61,518 nucleotides of DNA from Adlercreutzia shanghongiae. Its GTDB lineage: Bacteria; Actinomycetota; Coriobacteriia; Coriobacteriales; Eggerthellaceae. A program made the position numbers and the translations under genes. The notes below the pieces were generated by a model, which was not told where the DNA came from, did not search any database, and was given only the letters and a program-made list of their open reading frames with translations. How positions within the stretch are numbered: the stretch's first letter is position 1; each line of letters opens with the position of its first letter. Positions 50,657-58,702 of this stretch are shown in pieces. The stretch spans positions 1-61,518 of the forward strand of contig NZ_JAYMFI010000024.1 in NCBI RefSeq assembly GCF_035830635.1. The letters run 5' to 3'.

Positions 50657-51883
50657 CTAGACAAACATCTTCTCAAGCAACGCTTGCTTGAGGTTTTTGA
50701 GAATATCCAACTCACGCTGATGAAGGGTGATGAGCGAGTCGAGCTTCTGGAAGAGGGCGCCGATGCGAGATTGCTCTTCCTTAGAGCCCGGAATGGCAAG
50801 CGCGGTGTTCGAGACGTTCTGCCAGTCAGCACGCGGCATTTTTGTTCCAGTCGATTCGTTTGCAACGCGCTCAAAAGCGGAAGTCCGTATGAGGGCGAAC
50901 AAGAACTTCGAATCAATATTGGTTGGGTTCAGAACCCAGAAATCGCCTAGCGCAATCCCCTTGAACTGAGGATTAAGCCAATTCCGCAAATAGGGACGCA
51001 GCTTTCCGTACAACACGTCGTCTGCCTCAAAAGCGATTCCACCACGGTCATCCTGCTTCTTGGAAACATCCTTATTTAATGCGCCCATACCCGATACGAT
51101 ATCCTCGTATTCGACACGTGGCAATTCAGGATTGTCCGAGTAGCGGTTGCGTCTTTCGACAAGATCAATGAGCTTACGCTGTTCCCAAGGATCAGTAAAA
51201 CCTTCGAAACGAAGCTCGGGGACATCCTCGCCCTCTTTTGGAAACATCTTCTCAAGCAGTGATTGTTTTACCGTTTTCAGCTTCTCGTACTTACGCTGAT
51301 GAAGGGTGATGAGCGAGTCGAGCTTGGCGAAAAGGGCGCCGATGCGGGATTGCTCTGCGAGCGCGGGAAGGAAGACCTCGACGTTTTGGAGAGTGTCTTG
51401 GGAGACGTTGATGTGCTGTGCGCCTTGGGCACAGGATGTAATCTGCATACGCACCAATCGCGAAGTTAATAAGTATTTCATTGCGAAAGGATCATAGTCG
51501 GCAATCCGCTTCCCGCGGATAACGAAGCCGCCAAATATGACAGGTCTACCCTGGTCAATATACACATTTGACGTGCCAGCATCCTCTTGGTTTTCGGAGC
51601 TTCGCTGAAAAAGAACGTCTCCGTATTCAACAAGATAGCGCTCCCGCTCGGCAGAGCTAACAAGCGCTTTGCCGCGAATCGATTCATATGTGATGAATGA
51701 TTCAGACAGAACATCCATGACGCTAATTAGCGGTAATCCGCTCCCGAATGATTCGCGACCGCCGTTGAACCCGTTCTGAAACAGCATAAGCTCCCCCAGC
51801 TTACGCTGTTCCCAAGGGTCGGTGAATCCTTCAAAGCGAAGAGCGGGAATAAGCTCGTTTTCTGACTTACGCTGCTCTCCCAT
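50657..51883 (-). CDS. hsdS: Type I restriction-modification system, active specificity subunit
   Basis: Subunit of 408 residues with two target-recognition domains (about 30-185 and 240-378). The conserved segments repeat: EGFTDPWEQRKL near 18-29 and again 227-238, KLDSLITLHQR near 187-197 and again 381-391. The two halves give the pseudo-twofold layout that places the domains on the two parts of a split recognition site. The ATG follows the hsdM stop by one base. It is the only hsdS copy here with a start and an upstream promoter; three silent halves elsewhere carry the same flanking sequences. The second domain is the one most easily replaced. Confidence 0.93.
   Translation of the reverse strand: MGEQRKSENELIPALRFEGFTDPWEQRKLGELMLFQNGFNGGRESFGSGLPLISVMDVLSESFITYESIRGKALVSSAERERYLVEYGDVLFQRSSENQEDAGTSNVYIDQGRPVIFGGFVIRGKRIADYDPFAMKYLLTSRLVRMQITSCAQGAQHINVSQDTLQNVEVFLPALAEQSRIGALFAKLDSLITLHQRKYEKLKTVKQSLLEKMFPKEGEDVPELRFEGFTDPWEQRKLIDLVERRNRYSDNPELPRVEYEDIVSGMGALNKDVSKKQDDRGGIAFEADDVLYGKLRPYLRNWLNPQFKGIALGDFWVLNPTNIDSKFLFALIRTSAFERVANESTGTKMPRADWQNVSNTALAIPGSKEEQSRIGALFQKLDSLITLHQRELDILKNLKQALLEKMFV
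50711..50746 (-). repeat. C-type shufflon repeat, 3' end of active hsdS
   Basis: 36 bases encoding KLDSLITLHQRE after the second recognition domain, inverted relative to cassettes B and C. Confidence 0.85.
51171..51190 (-). repeat. N-type shufflon repeat, centre of active hsdS
   Basis: AGCTTACGCTGTTCCCAAGG, preceding the second recognition domain. Recombination here with the N-type repeat of cassette B or C would exchange the entire 3' half of hsdS. Confidence 0.8.
51293..51327 (-). repeat. C-type shufflon repeat, centre of active hsdS
   Basis: 35 bases encoding KLDSLITLHQR at the end of the first recognition domain, followed by a 34-residue spacer unique to the active gene. Confidence 0.85.
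51789..51816 (-). repeat. N-type shufflon repeat, 5' end of active hsdS
   Basis: 28 bases (AGCTCCCCCAGCTTACGCTG then TTCCCAAG) shared with cassette A; it precedes the first recognition domain. Confidence 0.8.
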
Positions 51884-51884
51884 G

Positions 51885-54395
51885 CTACTCACCGCCCAAA
51901 AGCTTACGCAGCTCTGCGATGCCGAGCATGTCGAACTCATCACCCACAAGCTGACCGAGCATGGCATCCAACTCTCGTTCGGTCTCGCTAATCTGCTCCG
52001 CCACATCTGCGTACGTGTCTCGGTACTTCTCCTCGAGAGCGTTCACTTTCTTGATCAGGTGCTCAATAGACGACTGCGGAAGCGCGTTCAAGTTGTCCAT
52101 GAGGGGCGTCACCCACTTTGTCTCAAGCAGCTCGTACACCTGCTCATCAGTCAAAGCCCCAATAAGCTCGCGAGTCCGCTCCTCCATCGACAGCTCCTGC
52201 GCCTTAACCTCTTTTTTCAGGCTCTTCAACTTTTTCTGGAGGCAGGCGAGCTCCTTCTGCTTCGCGACGATTTCCTCCTCGGTCAGCTCACACGAGTCGT
52301 CCGCTTCGCCTTCTTCCGAGTCTTCCTTGGGTAGCTCTTCTTTCAGGCTCTCGCACTCGCCATTTACTCGAGTCAATTCATCTTGCAAATCGCGCAGTTG
52401 CGAAGCCTCGGCGCCCAGAAGGGCATCCTGCACAAGGGAAAAGGGCAGGATGTGGCCCTTCCAGCCGTCCTGGACTTCGACATCCTTGCCACCCTTCTTC
52501 TTAAGAACGTACTCCGGATCGACCTTCCTCGCGGCATCAAAGCCTTCCGTTTGGAGCATCTCCAAATCAGCGGCGATGACACTCCAAGCGTTATCGAGCA
52601 CCTGATAGGCATCGTACTTGTCGACCAGGGCAAACGGCTCCACCAGATTGAATATCTCGCTCGCCACCGAGGCTTCCGCACTGGGAGCATCCACCTGTTC
52701 CCAATTGCCGATAAGCGTCGCGACGAGCTGGCGACGCAAGGTCGAGAAAGCATCCTCGTAACGGCCCATGTAGCCCACAACCGACTCGTGCCCCCAAACG
52801 ACATCGGCAATATCGGCGCAGCGAGGCTGGGCGCAGTGTCCATTAGTCGCATCAAACAACTCCCCGCGAAGGCCGGGAAGCGCCTCCCAATATTTGCCAA
52901 GAGCATCAATCTCCTGAACCGGAACGCCGCCGAACATCGATGCGTACAAATCCCACGTTTCCGTAGGCTCCGAAGAGTCCACGTAGCGCGGGATGTTCAG
53001 GTTATAGCCGTTGTCCCGAATTTCCTCTTTCGTCACCAAGCGAGCGTAGCCCTCAACGGTCTGGCGAGCCGTTACCGTATCGACGATGCGCCGGATGTCG
53101 GACGAGCGCAGCTGATTGTTCTTCCCGACCTTCTCGAAATCCTTCGACGCATCGATGATGAGCACGTCGCTCTCCTCGCGCTTCTGGCGCAGAACCATGA
53201 TGATGGTAGGGATACCAGTTCCAAAGAAGATATTTGCCGGCAAGCCGATGATAGCGGCGATCTTGTCGTTCTCGATAAGGTTGCGGCGGATCGCTCCTTC
53301 CTCACCTCCGCGGAACAGCACGCCATGGGGCAAAACGATGCACATGATGCCAGAGGGCTTGAGATGGTAGAGATCGTGCAGGAGGAACGCGTAATCCGCC
53401 TTCGAGCGAGGGGCCACCCCGTAGGCAAACCGGATATCGTTTTCCTTACCCTCCGGCTCCCAGCGCTGCGAGTAGGGCGGATTCGAAACGACCGCGTCCA
53501 CGTAGAGCGGGTCGTAGGTTCCCGAAGGATCGGAATCGTCGAAATAGGGCCAATCCTCTTCCAGGGTGTCACCGTTGCGAACGGTGATGTTCGACGGCTT
53601 GATGCCGCGCATGACGAGATTCATGCGCGTAAGGTTGTACGTGGACTGGTTGAGCTCCTGGGCATAGTAGGCGATGCCGTCCTCGTCCCCCATGCGACGC
53701 TTCACCGCATCGCCGATGGTGATGAGCAGGGAGCCGGAACCGCTCGTGGGGTCGTAGATACGGATCTCGTCCTGGCTTCGCAGGTGGTGCGTGACGATGT
53801 CGGCCATGAGCACCGACACTTCGTGGGGCGTGTAGAACTCGCCGGCCTTCTTGCCTGCACTGGAAGCAAACTTCGAGATCAGTTCCTCGTAAATGTACCC
53901 GAGCACATCATAATCCTGGCGCGTGCTCATAGGGATGGCCTGAATGAGGTGGATGAGGTCGCGCACGGCCTTCGTCTGCGAGCCGGTGTTGTCGCCCAGC
54001 TTGCTCAAGCCCGTCTGCAGGGTGATGAAGATGCCGTCGAACACCCTTTTGTAAAGAGGGCTCACAAGGCGGCTGAACGCTGAGAGCGCCTCATATACCT
54101 GCGACACGGCGAAGTCGTTGCCAGCCTTGACCCAGGTAGAGAACAGGTTCTGGTACGAGATGAAGTAGCCGAGGCGGTTCTGGGTGTAGCCCACCGTCTC
54201 CTGATCCTCTTCCACCAACTGCACCATATCGGCAGCCGTCATGCCCTCGCTCAGAAAGAACTGCTCCTCTTTCTCGGACAGGTACTTGTAGAAGATGAAG
54301 CCGAGAATGAAGTCCTTGTACTCGCTCGCATCCACCTTGCCCCGCATGCGGTTGGCGGACTCCCAGATTTTCGCAGCGAGCTGTTGCTTGTTCAT
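51885..54395 (-). CDS. hsdM: Type I restriction-modification system, methyltransferase subunit
   Basis: Adenine methyltransferase of 836 residues. HsdM_N helical domain (about 1-150), GEFYTP (185-190), SAM-binding DPTSGSG (215-221) and catalytic NPPY (305-308). It is about 300 residues longer than classical HsdM. The extra C-terminal part is Glu/Lys-rich coiled coil (VAKQKELACLQKKLKSLKKE, about residues 705-725) and probably contacts HsdS or HsdR. The ATG at 54395 follows AAAGGGA. It is the first gene of hsdM-hsdS-fic-hsdR, behind a TATAAT box. Confidence 0.95.
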   Translation of the reverse strand: MNKQQLAAKIWESANRMRGKVDASEYKDFILGFIFYKYLSEKEEQFFLSEGMTAADMVQLVEEDQETVGYTQNRLGYFISYQNLFSTWVKAGNDFAVSQVYEALSAFSRLVSPLYKRVFDGIFITLQTGLSKLGDNTGSQTKAVRDLIHLIQAIPMSTRQDYDVLGYIYEELISKFASSAGKKAGEFYTPHEVSVLMADIVTHHLRSQDEIRIYDPTSGSGSLLITIGDAVKRRMGDEDGIAYYAQELNQSTYNLTRMNLVMRGIKPSNITVRNGDTLEEDWPYFDDSDPSGTYDPLYVDAVVSNPPYSQRWEPEGKENDIRFAYGVAPRSKADYAFLLHDLYHLKPSGIMCIVLPHGVLFRGGEEGAIRRNLIENDKIAAIIGLPANIFFGTGIPTIIMVLRQKREESDVLIIDASKDFEKVGKNNQLRSSDIRRIVDTVTARQTVEGYARLVTKEEIRDNGYNLNIPRYVDSSEPTETWDLYASMFGGVPVQEIDALGKYWEALPGLRGELFDATNGHCAQPRCADIADVVWGHESVVGYMGRYEDAFSTLRRQLVATLIGNWEQVDAPSAEASVASEIFNLVEPFALVDKYDAYQVLDNAWSVIAADLEMLQTEGFDAARKVDPEYVLKKKGGKDVEVQDGWKGHILPFSLVQDALLGAEASQLRDLQDELTRVNGECESLKEELPKEDSEEGEADDSCELTEEEIVAKQKELACLQKKLKSLKKEVKAQELSMEERTRELIGALTDEQVYELLETKWVTPLMDNLNALPQSSIEHLIKKVNALEEKYRDTYADVAEQISETERELDAMLGQLVGDEFDMLGIAELRKLLGGE

Positions 54396-54430
54396 GCGGT
54401 TCCCTTTCAAATCTCAGCGCAGATCGATTC

Positions 54431-54436
54431 ATTATA
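54431..54436 (-). promoter_or_regulatory. -10 box of the hsdM operon
   Basis: TATAAT on the minus strand, 35 bases before the hsdM ATG; the -35 region is poor. It is the only promoter-like signal seen for the restriction-modification operon. Confidence 0.5.
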
Positions 54437-54481
54437 ACTAACACTGTTCTACAGCGTGAGCCTCAAAAGGGCAGTCATAAA

Positions 54482-54514
54482 CGGAGGCCCGGCAGATTAT
54501 CTGCCGGGCCTCCG
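54482..54514 (-). terminator. alaS terminator
   Basis: A perfect 14-bp GC-rich stem (54482-54495 with 54501-54514) with a five-base loop, followed on the minus strand by TTTATGACT. It lies 30 bases after the alaS stop and separates alaS from the restriction island. Confidence 0.8.
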
Positions 54515-54544
54515 GGGGCTAGCGGGCCGAATGGACGTCCGCCG

Positions 54545-57181
54545 CTACAGAATCATGTTGCGGGCAATTTCCAGGGCGTCGTCGATGCCGTCGAGGTTCT
54601 TGCCGCCGGCCTGGGCCATGGTGGGCTTGCCGCCGCCACCGCCCTGGATGGCCGGTCCCATGGCCTTGATGATGGCCCCGGCGTTGAACCCGGCGGCCAC
54701 TGCCTCGTCGGTGCCGGCGGCCATGAGCACGGGCTTGCCGTCGTTCACCGCGGCCACCACCATCGCGCCCGGGGCGCTCATACGGCTGCGGACGATATCC
54801 CACATGTTGCGCATCTGGCCGCCGTCTGTCACCTCGGTGCGGGCGATGATGACCGGGTAGCCCGCCGGTGCGTCCTGCACCTGGGAGAGCAGCGCGGCGA
54901 ACATGTCGTCGCCCACCATCTCCTTGGCGCGCTTGGCCTTGGCGCGCATCTCCTTCATGGCCTTCTGGTCGGCGGCCACGCGCTCGGACACGTCGAACAT
55001 CGGCACGCGCAGCGTGGCGGCCGCTTCCTTCAGCTCGGCCTCCACCTTGTTCACGTAGGCGAGCGCGCCGTAGCTCGTCACGGCCTCGATGCGGCGCACG
55101 TTGGCGCCCACGCTCGACTCGCTCGTGATCTTCAAAAAGCCGATCTCGGCGGTGTTGGACACATGGCAGCCGCCGCACAGCTCGCGGGACAAGTCGCCCG
55201 CCTCCACCACGCGGACCACGTCGCCGTACTTCTCGCCGAACAGGCCGGTAATGCCGGCGGCGCGGGCCTCTTCCAGGGAAGTCTCGTAAATGGTGGTGGG
55301 CGTGGCGCTCATGATGTGCATGTTGGCCTCGCGCTCAACCTCAGCCAGCTGCTCGGCCGTAGTGGCCTCGAAGTGGGTAAAGTCAAAGCGCAGGCGGTCG
55401 GGACCCACGTAGGAGCCGGCCTGCTTCACGTGATCGCCCAGCACGCGGCGCAGGGCGGCGTGCAGGATGTGGGTGGCGGTGTGGTTGCGCTCGATGGCGG
55501 CGCGACGGTTGGCGTCCACGCGGGCCACCACGGTATCGCCCTCGGCCAGGCCCGCCTCATCGGCGCGCACGGCGTGGACGAACAGCCCCTTCTCGGGCGC
55601 CTTGGTGTCCAGCACGTAAATGCGGCCCTCACCATTCTCGATGACGCCGGTGTCGCCCACCTCGCCGCCCATCTCAGCGTAGAAGGGCGTGCCATCGAGC
55701 ACCACCTCGCCGGTCTGGCCGGGAGCCAAGGTGCCCACGCGCTCGCCATCGACGAGCACGGCAAGCACCTTCGCCTCGGCGGCAGTGGCCGCGTACCCGG
55801 TGAACTTCGTGGGGCCGAACTCGCGCAGCAGGTCGGCGTAGATGCCGCCGTAAGTGGACCACGCAGCCTCGGCGTCCTTGGCGCCGGCAGCACGGGCACG
55901 CTCGCGCTGGGCCTCCATGGCAGCCTCGAAGCCCTCCATGTCCACGGCGATGCCGCGACCCTCGGCAATCTCCTGGGTCACTTCCACGGGGAAGCCGTAG
56001 GTGTCGTGCAGGGTGAAGGCCTCCTCGCCGGAAAGCGTGGTGCCCTCCAGTTTGCCCAGGGCATCTTCCAAATAGGCCTGACCCTGACGCAGGGTGGCGC
56101 CAAAGCGCTCCTCCTCGGCCAGGATGAGCTTGCGCTCCAGCTCGCGGTTCTCCACGATTTCAGGATACACATCGCCCATGAGGCGGACGATCTCGTCCAC
56201 GTACTCGTTCAGGAAGTGTCCCTCGACGCCGATGAGATGGGCCTTCATAATGGCGCGGCGCAAGAGGCGGCGCAACACATAGCCGCGGCCCTCGTTGGAG
56301 GGCAGAATGCCGTCGGCGATCATGAAGGTGACGGCGCGGGAATGGTCGGCGATGATGCGCAGCGACAGGTCGGTATCGGCGTTATCGCCGTAGGTCACAC
56401 CGGCCAAACGCTCGCCTACCGCCACCAGGCTGCGCAGCACGTCGGTCTCGTAGTTGGACTGCACGCCCTGCATGATGGCGGCCATGCGCTCCAAGCCCAT
56501 GCCCGTGTCGATGTTCTTCTTGGGAAGCGGCAGCAGGGTGCCGTCCTCCTGGCCGTCGTACTGGGTGAACACGCAGTTCCAGTACTCCAGGAAGCGGTCG
56601 CAATCGCAGCCCGGCGCGCAGTCGGGGCTGCCGCAGCCGAACTCGGGACCCTGGTCGAAATAGATTTCCGAGCAGGGGCCGCAAGGACCGGTGGGTCCGG
56701 CGCGCCAGAAGTTGTCGTCCTCGCCGAGGCGGGAGATGTGGTCGTCGGGCACCCCGAGGCTCTTCCAAATCTCGATGGTCTCGTCGTCGTCCTCGAACAC
56801 GGTGAAGTACAAGCGCTCCGGAGGAAGCTCCAGCACGTTCACGGAGAAGTCGTAGGCCCAGGCGCACATCTCCTCCTTGAAGTAGGCGCCGAAGGAGAAG
56901 TTGCCGAGCATCTCGAAGAAGCTCAAGTGGCGGCCCGTAGTGCCGATGATGTCGATGTCGTTGGTGCGCACGCACTTCTGCACCGTGGTGGTGCCGATAT
57001 AGGGCGCCTCCAGCTGCTTTTGCTGCAGGAAGTACGGCTTGAACTGCACCATGCCGGCGCTCGTCAGAAGAAGGGACGGATCGTCGGGAATGAGCGAGGA
57101 GGACGGCATGCGCTTGCAGCCCTTCTCCTCGAAATAGCTCAGGTATTTCTCGCGAATTTCAGCGGTGGTCATATAGTGCAT
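54545..57181 (-). CDS. alaS: Alanyl-tRNA synthetase
   Basis: Enzyme of 878 residues, full length. It has the class II catalytic core with SFFEMLGNFSFGAYFKEE and GMGLERMAAIMQG, the tRNA-recognition domain, the editing domain with zinc ligands NHTATHILHAALR and CGGCHVSNTAEIG, and the C-terminal DHHA1/oligomerisation domain with GGGGGKPTMAQAGGK. It charges tRNA-Ala and removes mischarged Ser and Gly. In related genomes ruvX follows alaS; here the restriction island and the xpaC-telA genes intervene. Confidence 0.97.
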   Translation of the reverse strand: MHYMTTAEIREKYLSYFEEKGCKRMPSSSLIPDDPSLLLTSAGMVQFKPYFLQQKQLEAPYIGTTTVQKCVRTNDIDIIGTTGRHLSFFEMLGNFSFGAYFKEEMCAWAYDFSVNVLELPPERLYFTVFEDDDETIEIWKSLGVPDDHISRLGEDDNFWRAGPTGPCGPCSEIYFDQGPEFGCGSPDCAPGCDCDRFLEYWNCVFTQYDGQEDGTLLPLPKKNIDTGMGLERMAAIMQGVQSNYETDVLRSLVAVGERLAGVTYGDNADTDLSLRIIADHSRAVTFMIADGILPSNEGRGYVLRRLLRRAIMKAHLIGVEGHFLNEYVDEIVRLMGDVYPEIVENRELERKLILAEEERFGATLRQGQAYLEDALGKLEGTTLSGEEAFTLHDTYGFPVEVTQEIAEGRGIAVDMEGFEAAMEAQRERARAAGAKDAEAAWSTYGGIYADLLREFGPTKFTGYAATAAEAKVLAVLVDGERVGTLAPGQTGEVVLDGTPFYAEMGGEVGDTGVIENGEGRIYVLDTKAPEKGLFVHAVRADEAGLAEGDTVVARVDANRRAAIERNHTATHILHAALRRVLGDHVKQAGSYVGPDRLRFDFTHFEATTAEQLAEVEREANMHIMSATPTTIYETSLEEARAAGITGLFGEKYGDVVRVVEAGDLSRELCGGCHVSNTAEIGFLKITSESSVGANVRRIEAVTSYGALAYVNKVEAELKEAAATLRVPMFDVSERVAADQKAMKEMRAKAKRAKEMVGDDMFAALLSQVQDAPAGYPVIIARTEVTDGGQMRNMWDIVRSRMSAPGAMVVAAVNDGKPVLMAAGTDEAVAAGFNAGAIIKAMGPAIQGGGGGKPTMAQAGGKNLDGIDDALEIARNMIL

Positions 57182-57227
57182 AGGTGTCCTGCCCGTCCTT
57201 TACGGTCAAAGAAAACAGTTGTCGGAG

Positions 57228-57233
57228 ATTATA
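57228..57233 (-). promoter_or_regulatory. -10 box of alaS
   Basis: TATAAT on the minus strand lies 46 bases before the alaS start, just after the stop of the upstream AI-2E-family gene, between two copies of GTAGCGC. No T-box leader could fit in this short space. Confidence 0.45.
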
Positions 57234-57247
57234 GCGCTACTTAGGCG

Positions 57248-58681
57248 CTACTTTTTGGGAGACTGCCCGTCGTCGTGGGAGTGGCGCGCCGTCACCTTGC
57301 CGTGGGCCTGGGAGTGGATCTTAGGCAGCCCCTTGCGGAACAGCGGCGTGTCCTCCAGCTTGATAGGCTTCAGCGACCCGGTGGTGGTGCCCGGGGAGGT
57401 GGCGTCGGCGATGGGGTTCACCTCGTCGTTGTCGGCGGGCGTTCCCTTGAAGAACACGCCATCTTCGGCCACCAGGTGACGGCCGGTGTTCTTCTCGAAG
57501 TAGTACACGAACACCGATTTGGCCACCGCCACGAGCGGAATGGAAGCAAGCATGCCCACAAGCGAGCCCATAAGGCCACTCATGGCGCCGCCCAGCGCCG
57601 AGCCCACCATCAAGGCGATGAGGGTAAGGGCCGGGTGGATGTCCACCGAGTTCGCCATGATCTTCGGCGAAACGAAGGTGTAAACCAGCTGCTGAATGAC
57701 AATGGTGCCCACAAGGGCGATAAGCGCCACCAGAGGGCTCACGAAGATGGCCGCGATGGCCGCGAGCGCGCCGCCGAGCCAGGGGCCGATGATGGGGATG
57801 ATGTTCAGCACGCCGGTGATTAGGCCGAGCACGGCAGCGTTCGGCACGCCGGCCACCTGGAACAGGATGCCGCAGCCCACGCCGATGACCGCGCATTGGA
57901 GCAGCGTGCCTTTGATGTAACCGCCCATGACGCGCGTGAGCGTGGCGTGGAAGAACTCGGCGTCCTCGGCGTGCTTGGGACCGATGAGGCGGCGGGTCTC
58001 ACGACCCATGGCCGGCAGCTCCATGAGAATCCAAAAGGCGATGACGAGCGCAAAACCCAAGGCCATGAGGCCGTTGGCCAACGTCGTGGAAAACGCCACA
58101 ATGCCGCTCGCGCTGCCCTGGGCCACCGACGAGGCGAAGGCCGCAGCCGACTTCTGCACCTCGCTGATGACGTTCTTCACCGTCTCGTCCTCGAGCACGG
58201 GCGCATAGCGGGCATATAGGTCGTTGCCCCAGGCGATGACCGCGTCTACGTAATGGGGCAAGTTCGTGAGCAAGTCGTTGAACTGGGCGTTCAGGCCGAA
58301 CATAGGCGAGAAGAGCAGAAACCCTATAAGGGCGAGCACAAGCGCCATGACGACGTAGGCGATCGTGGTACCGATGGCGCGGTTCACATGATGTTTTTCC
58401 AGGCCGTTTACAATGCCACGCAGACAGAAAACGATGATGACCGTCCAGATGAGGATGGCCACGGGCACCGACAGGATGTTCAAAAGATAGACCACCACGC
58501 CGAGCAGCAAGATGCCCGCCACCACGGCCCACAAATCGTAGAACCGCGTGCGGGACTTCGCCTGCTTGGTGCGCGAGAGCGCGTGAGCGGCCGCCGTGGC
58601 TGCGGCGGCCGCGGAGCGCGGGTTGTTCACAGAAGCGGGCGCGTCGGTAGCTTTCTGCGCCTGCGGAGCATCGGTGCTCAT
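57248..58681 (-). CDS. AI-2E family transporter
   Basis: Membrane protein of 477 residues. About 45 polar Ala-rich residues precede a PerM/TqsA-type core with eight hydrophobic segments. These include VVKNVISEVQKSAAAF in the large loop, GMTLLQCAVIGVGCGILFQ-like GTLLQCAVIGVGCGIL and the GVLNIIPIIGPWLGG signature near residue 300. Family members export small molecules or Na+/H+; the AI-2 role is not general. It ends shortly before the alaS promoter. The gap of 21 bases to the DUF948-like gene suggests joint transcription. Confidence 0.88.
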   Translation of the reverse strand: MSTDAPQAQKATDAPASVNNPRSAAAAATAAAHALSRTKQAKSRTRFYDLWAVVAGILLLGVVVYLLNILSVPVAILIWTVIIVFCLRGIVNGLEKHHVNRAIGTTIAYVVMALVLALIGFLLFSPMFGLNAQFNDLLTNLPHYVDAVIAWGNDLYARYAPVLEDETVKNVISEVQKSAAAFASSVAQGSASGIVAFSTTLANGLMALGFALVIAFWILMELPAMGRETRRLIGPKHAEDAEFFHATLTRVMGGYIKGTLLQCAVIGVGCGILFQVAGVPNAAVLGLITGVLNIIPIIGPWLGGALAAIAAIFVSPLVALIALVGTIVIQQLVYTFVSPKIMANSVDIHPALTLIALMVGSALGGAMSGLMGSLVGMLASIPLVAVAKSVFVYYFEKNTGRHLVAEDGVFFKGTPADNDEVNPIADATSPGTTTGSLKPIKLEDTPLFRKGLPKIHSQAHGKVTARHSHDDGQSPKK

Positions 58682-58702
58682 GAAACCCTCCTCGAAGACA
58701 CG

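Noticed and set aside
37791..54410. Prophage or integrative element explanation for the recombinase
   Set aside because: No structural, replication or conjugation genes and no tRNA target; the repeats map to hsdS domain borders, which fits a shufflon better.
54452..54460. CAGCGTGAG next to the hsdM promoter, resembling the end of the C-type repeat
   Set aside because: Only nine bases match and the rest of the repeat is missing; chance is likely.
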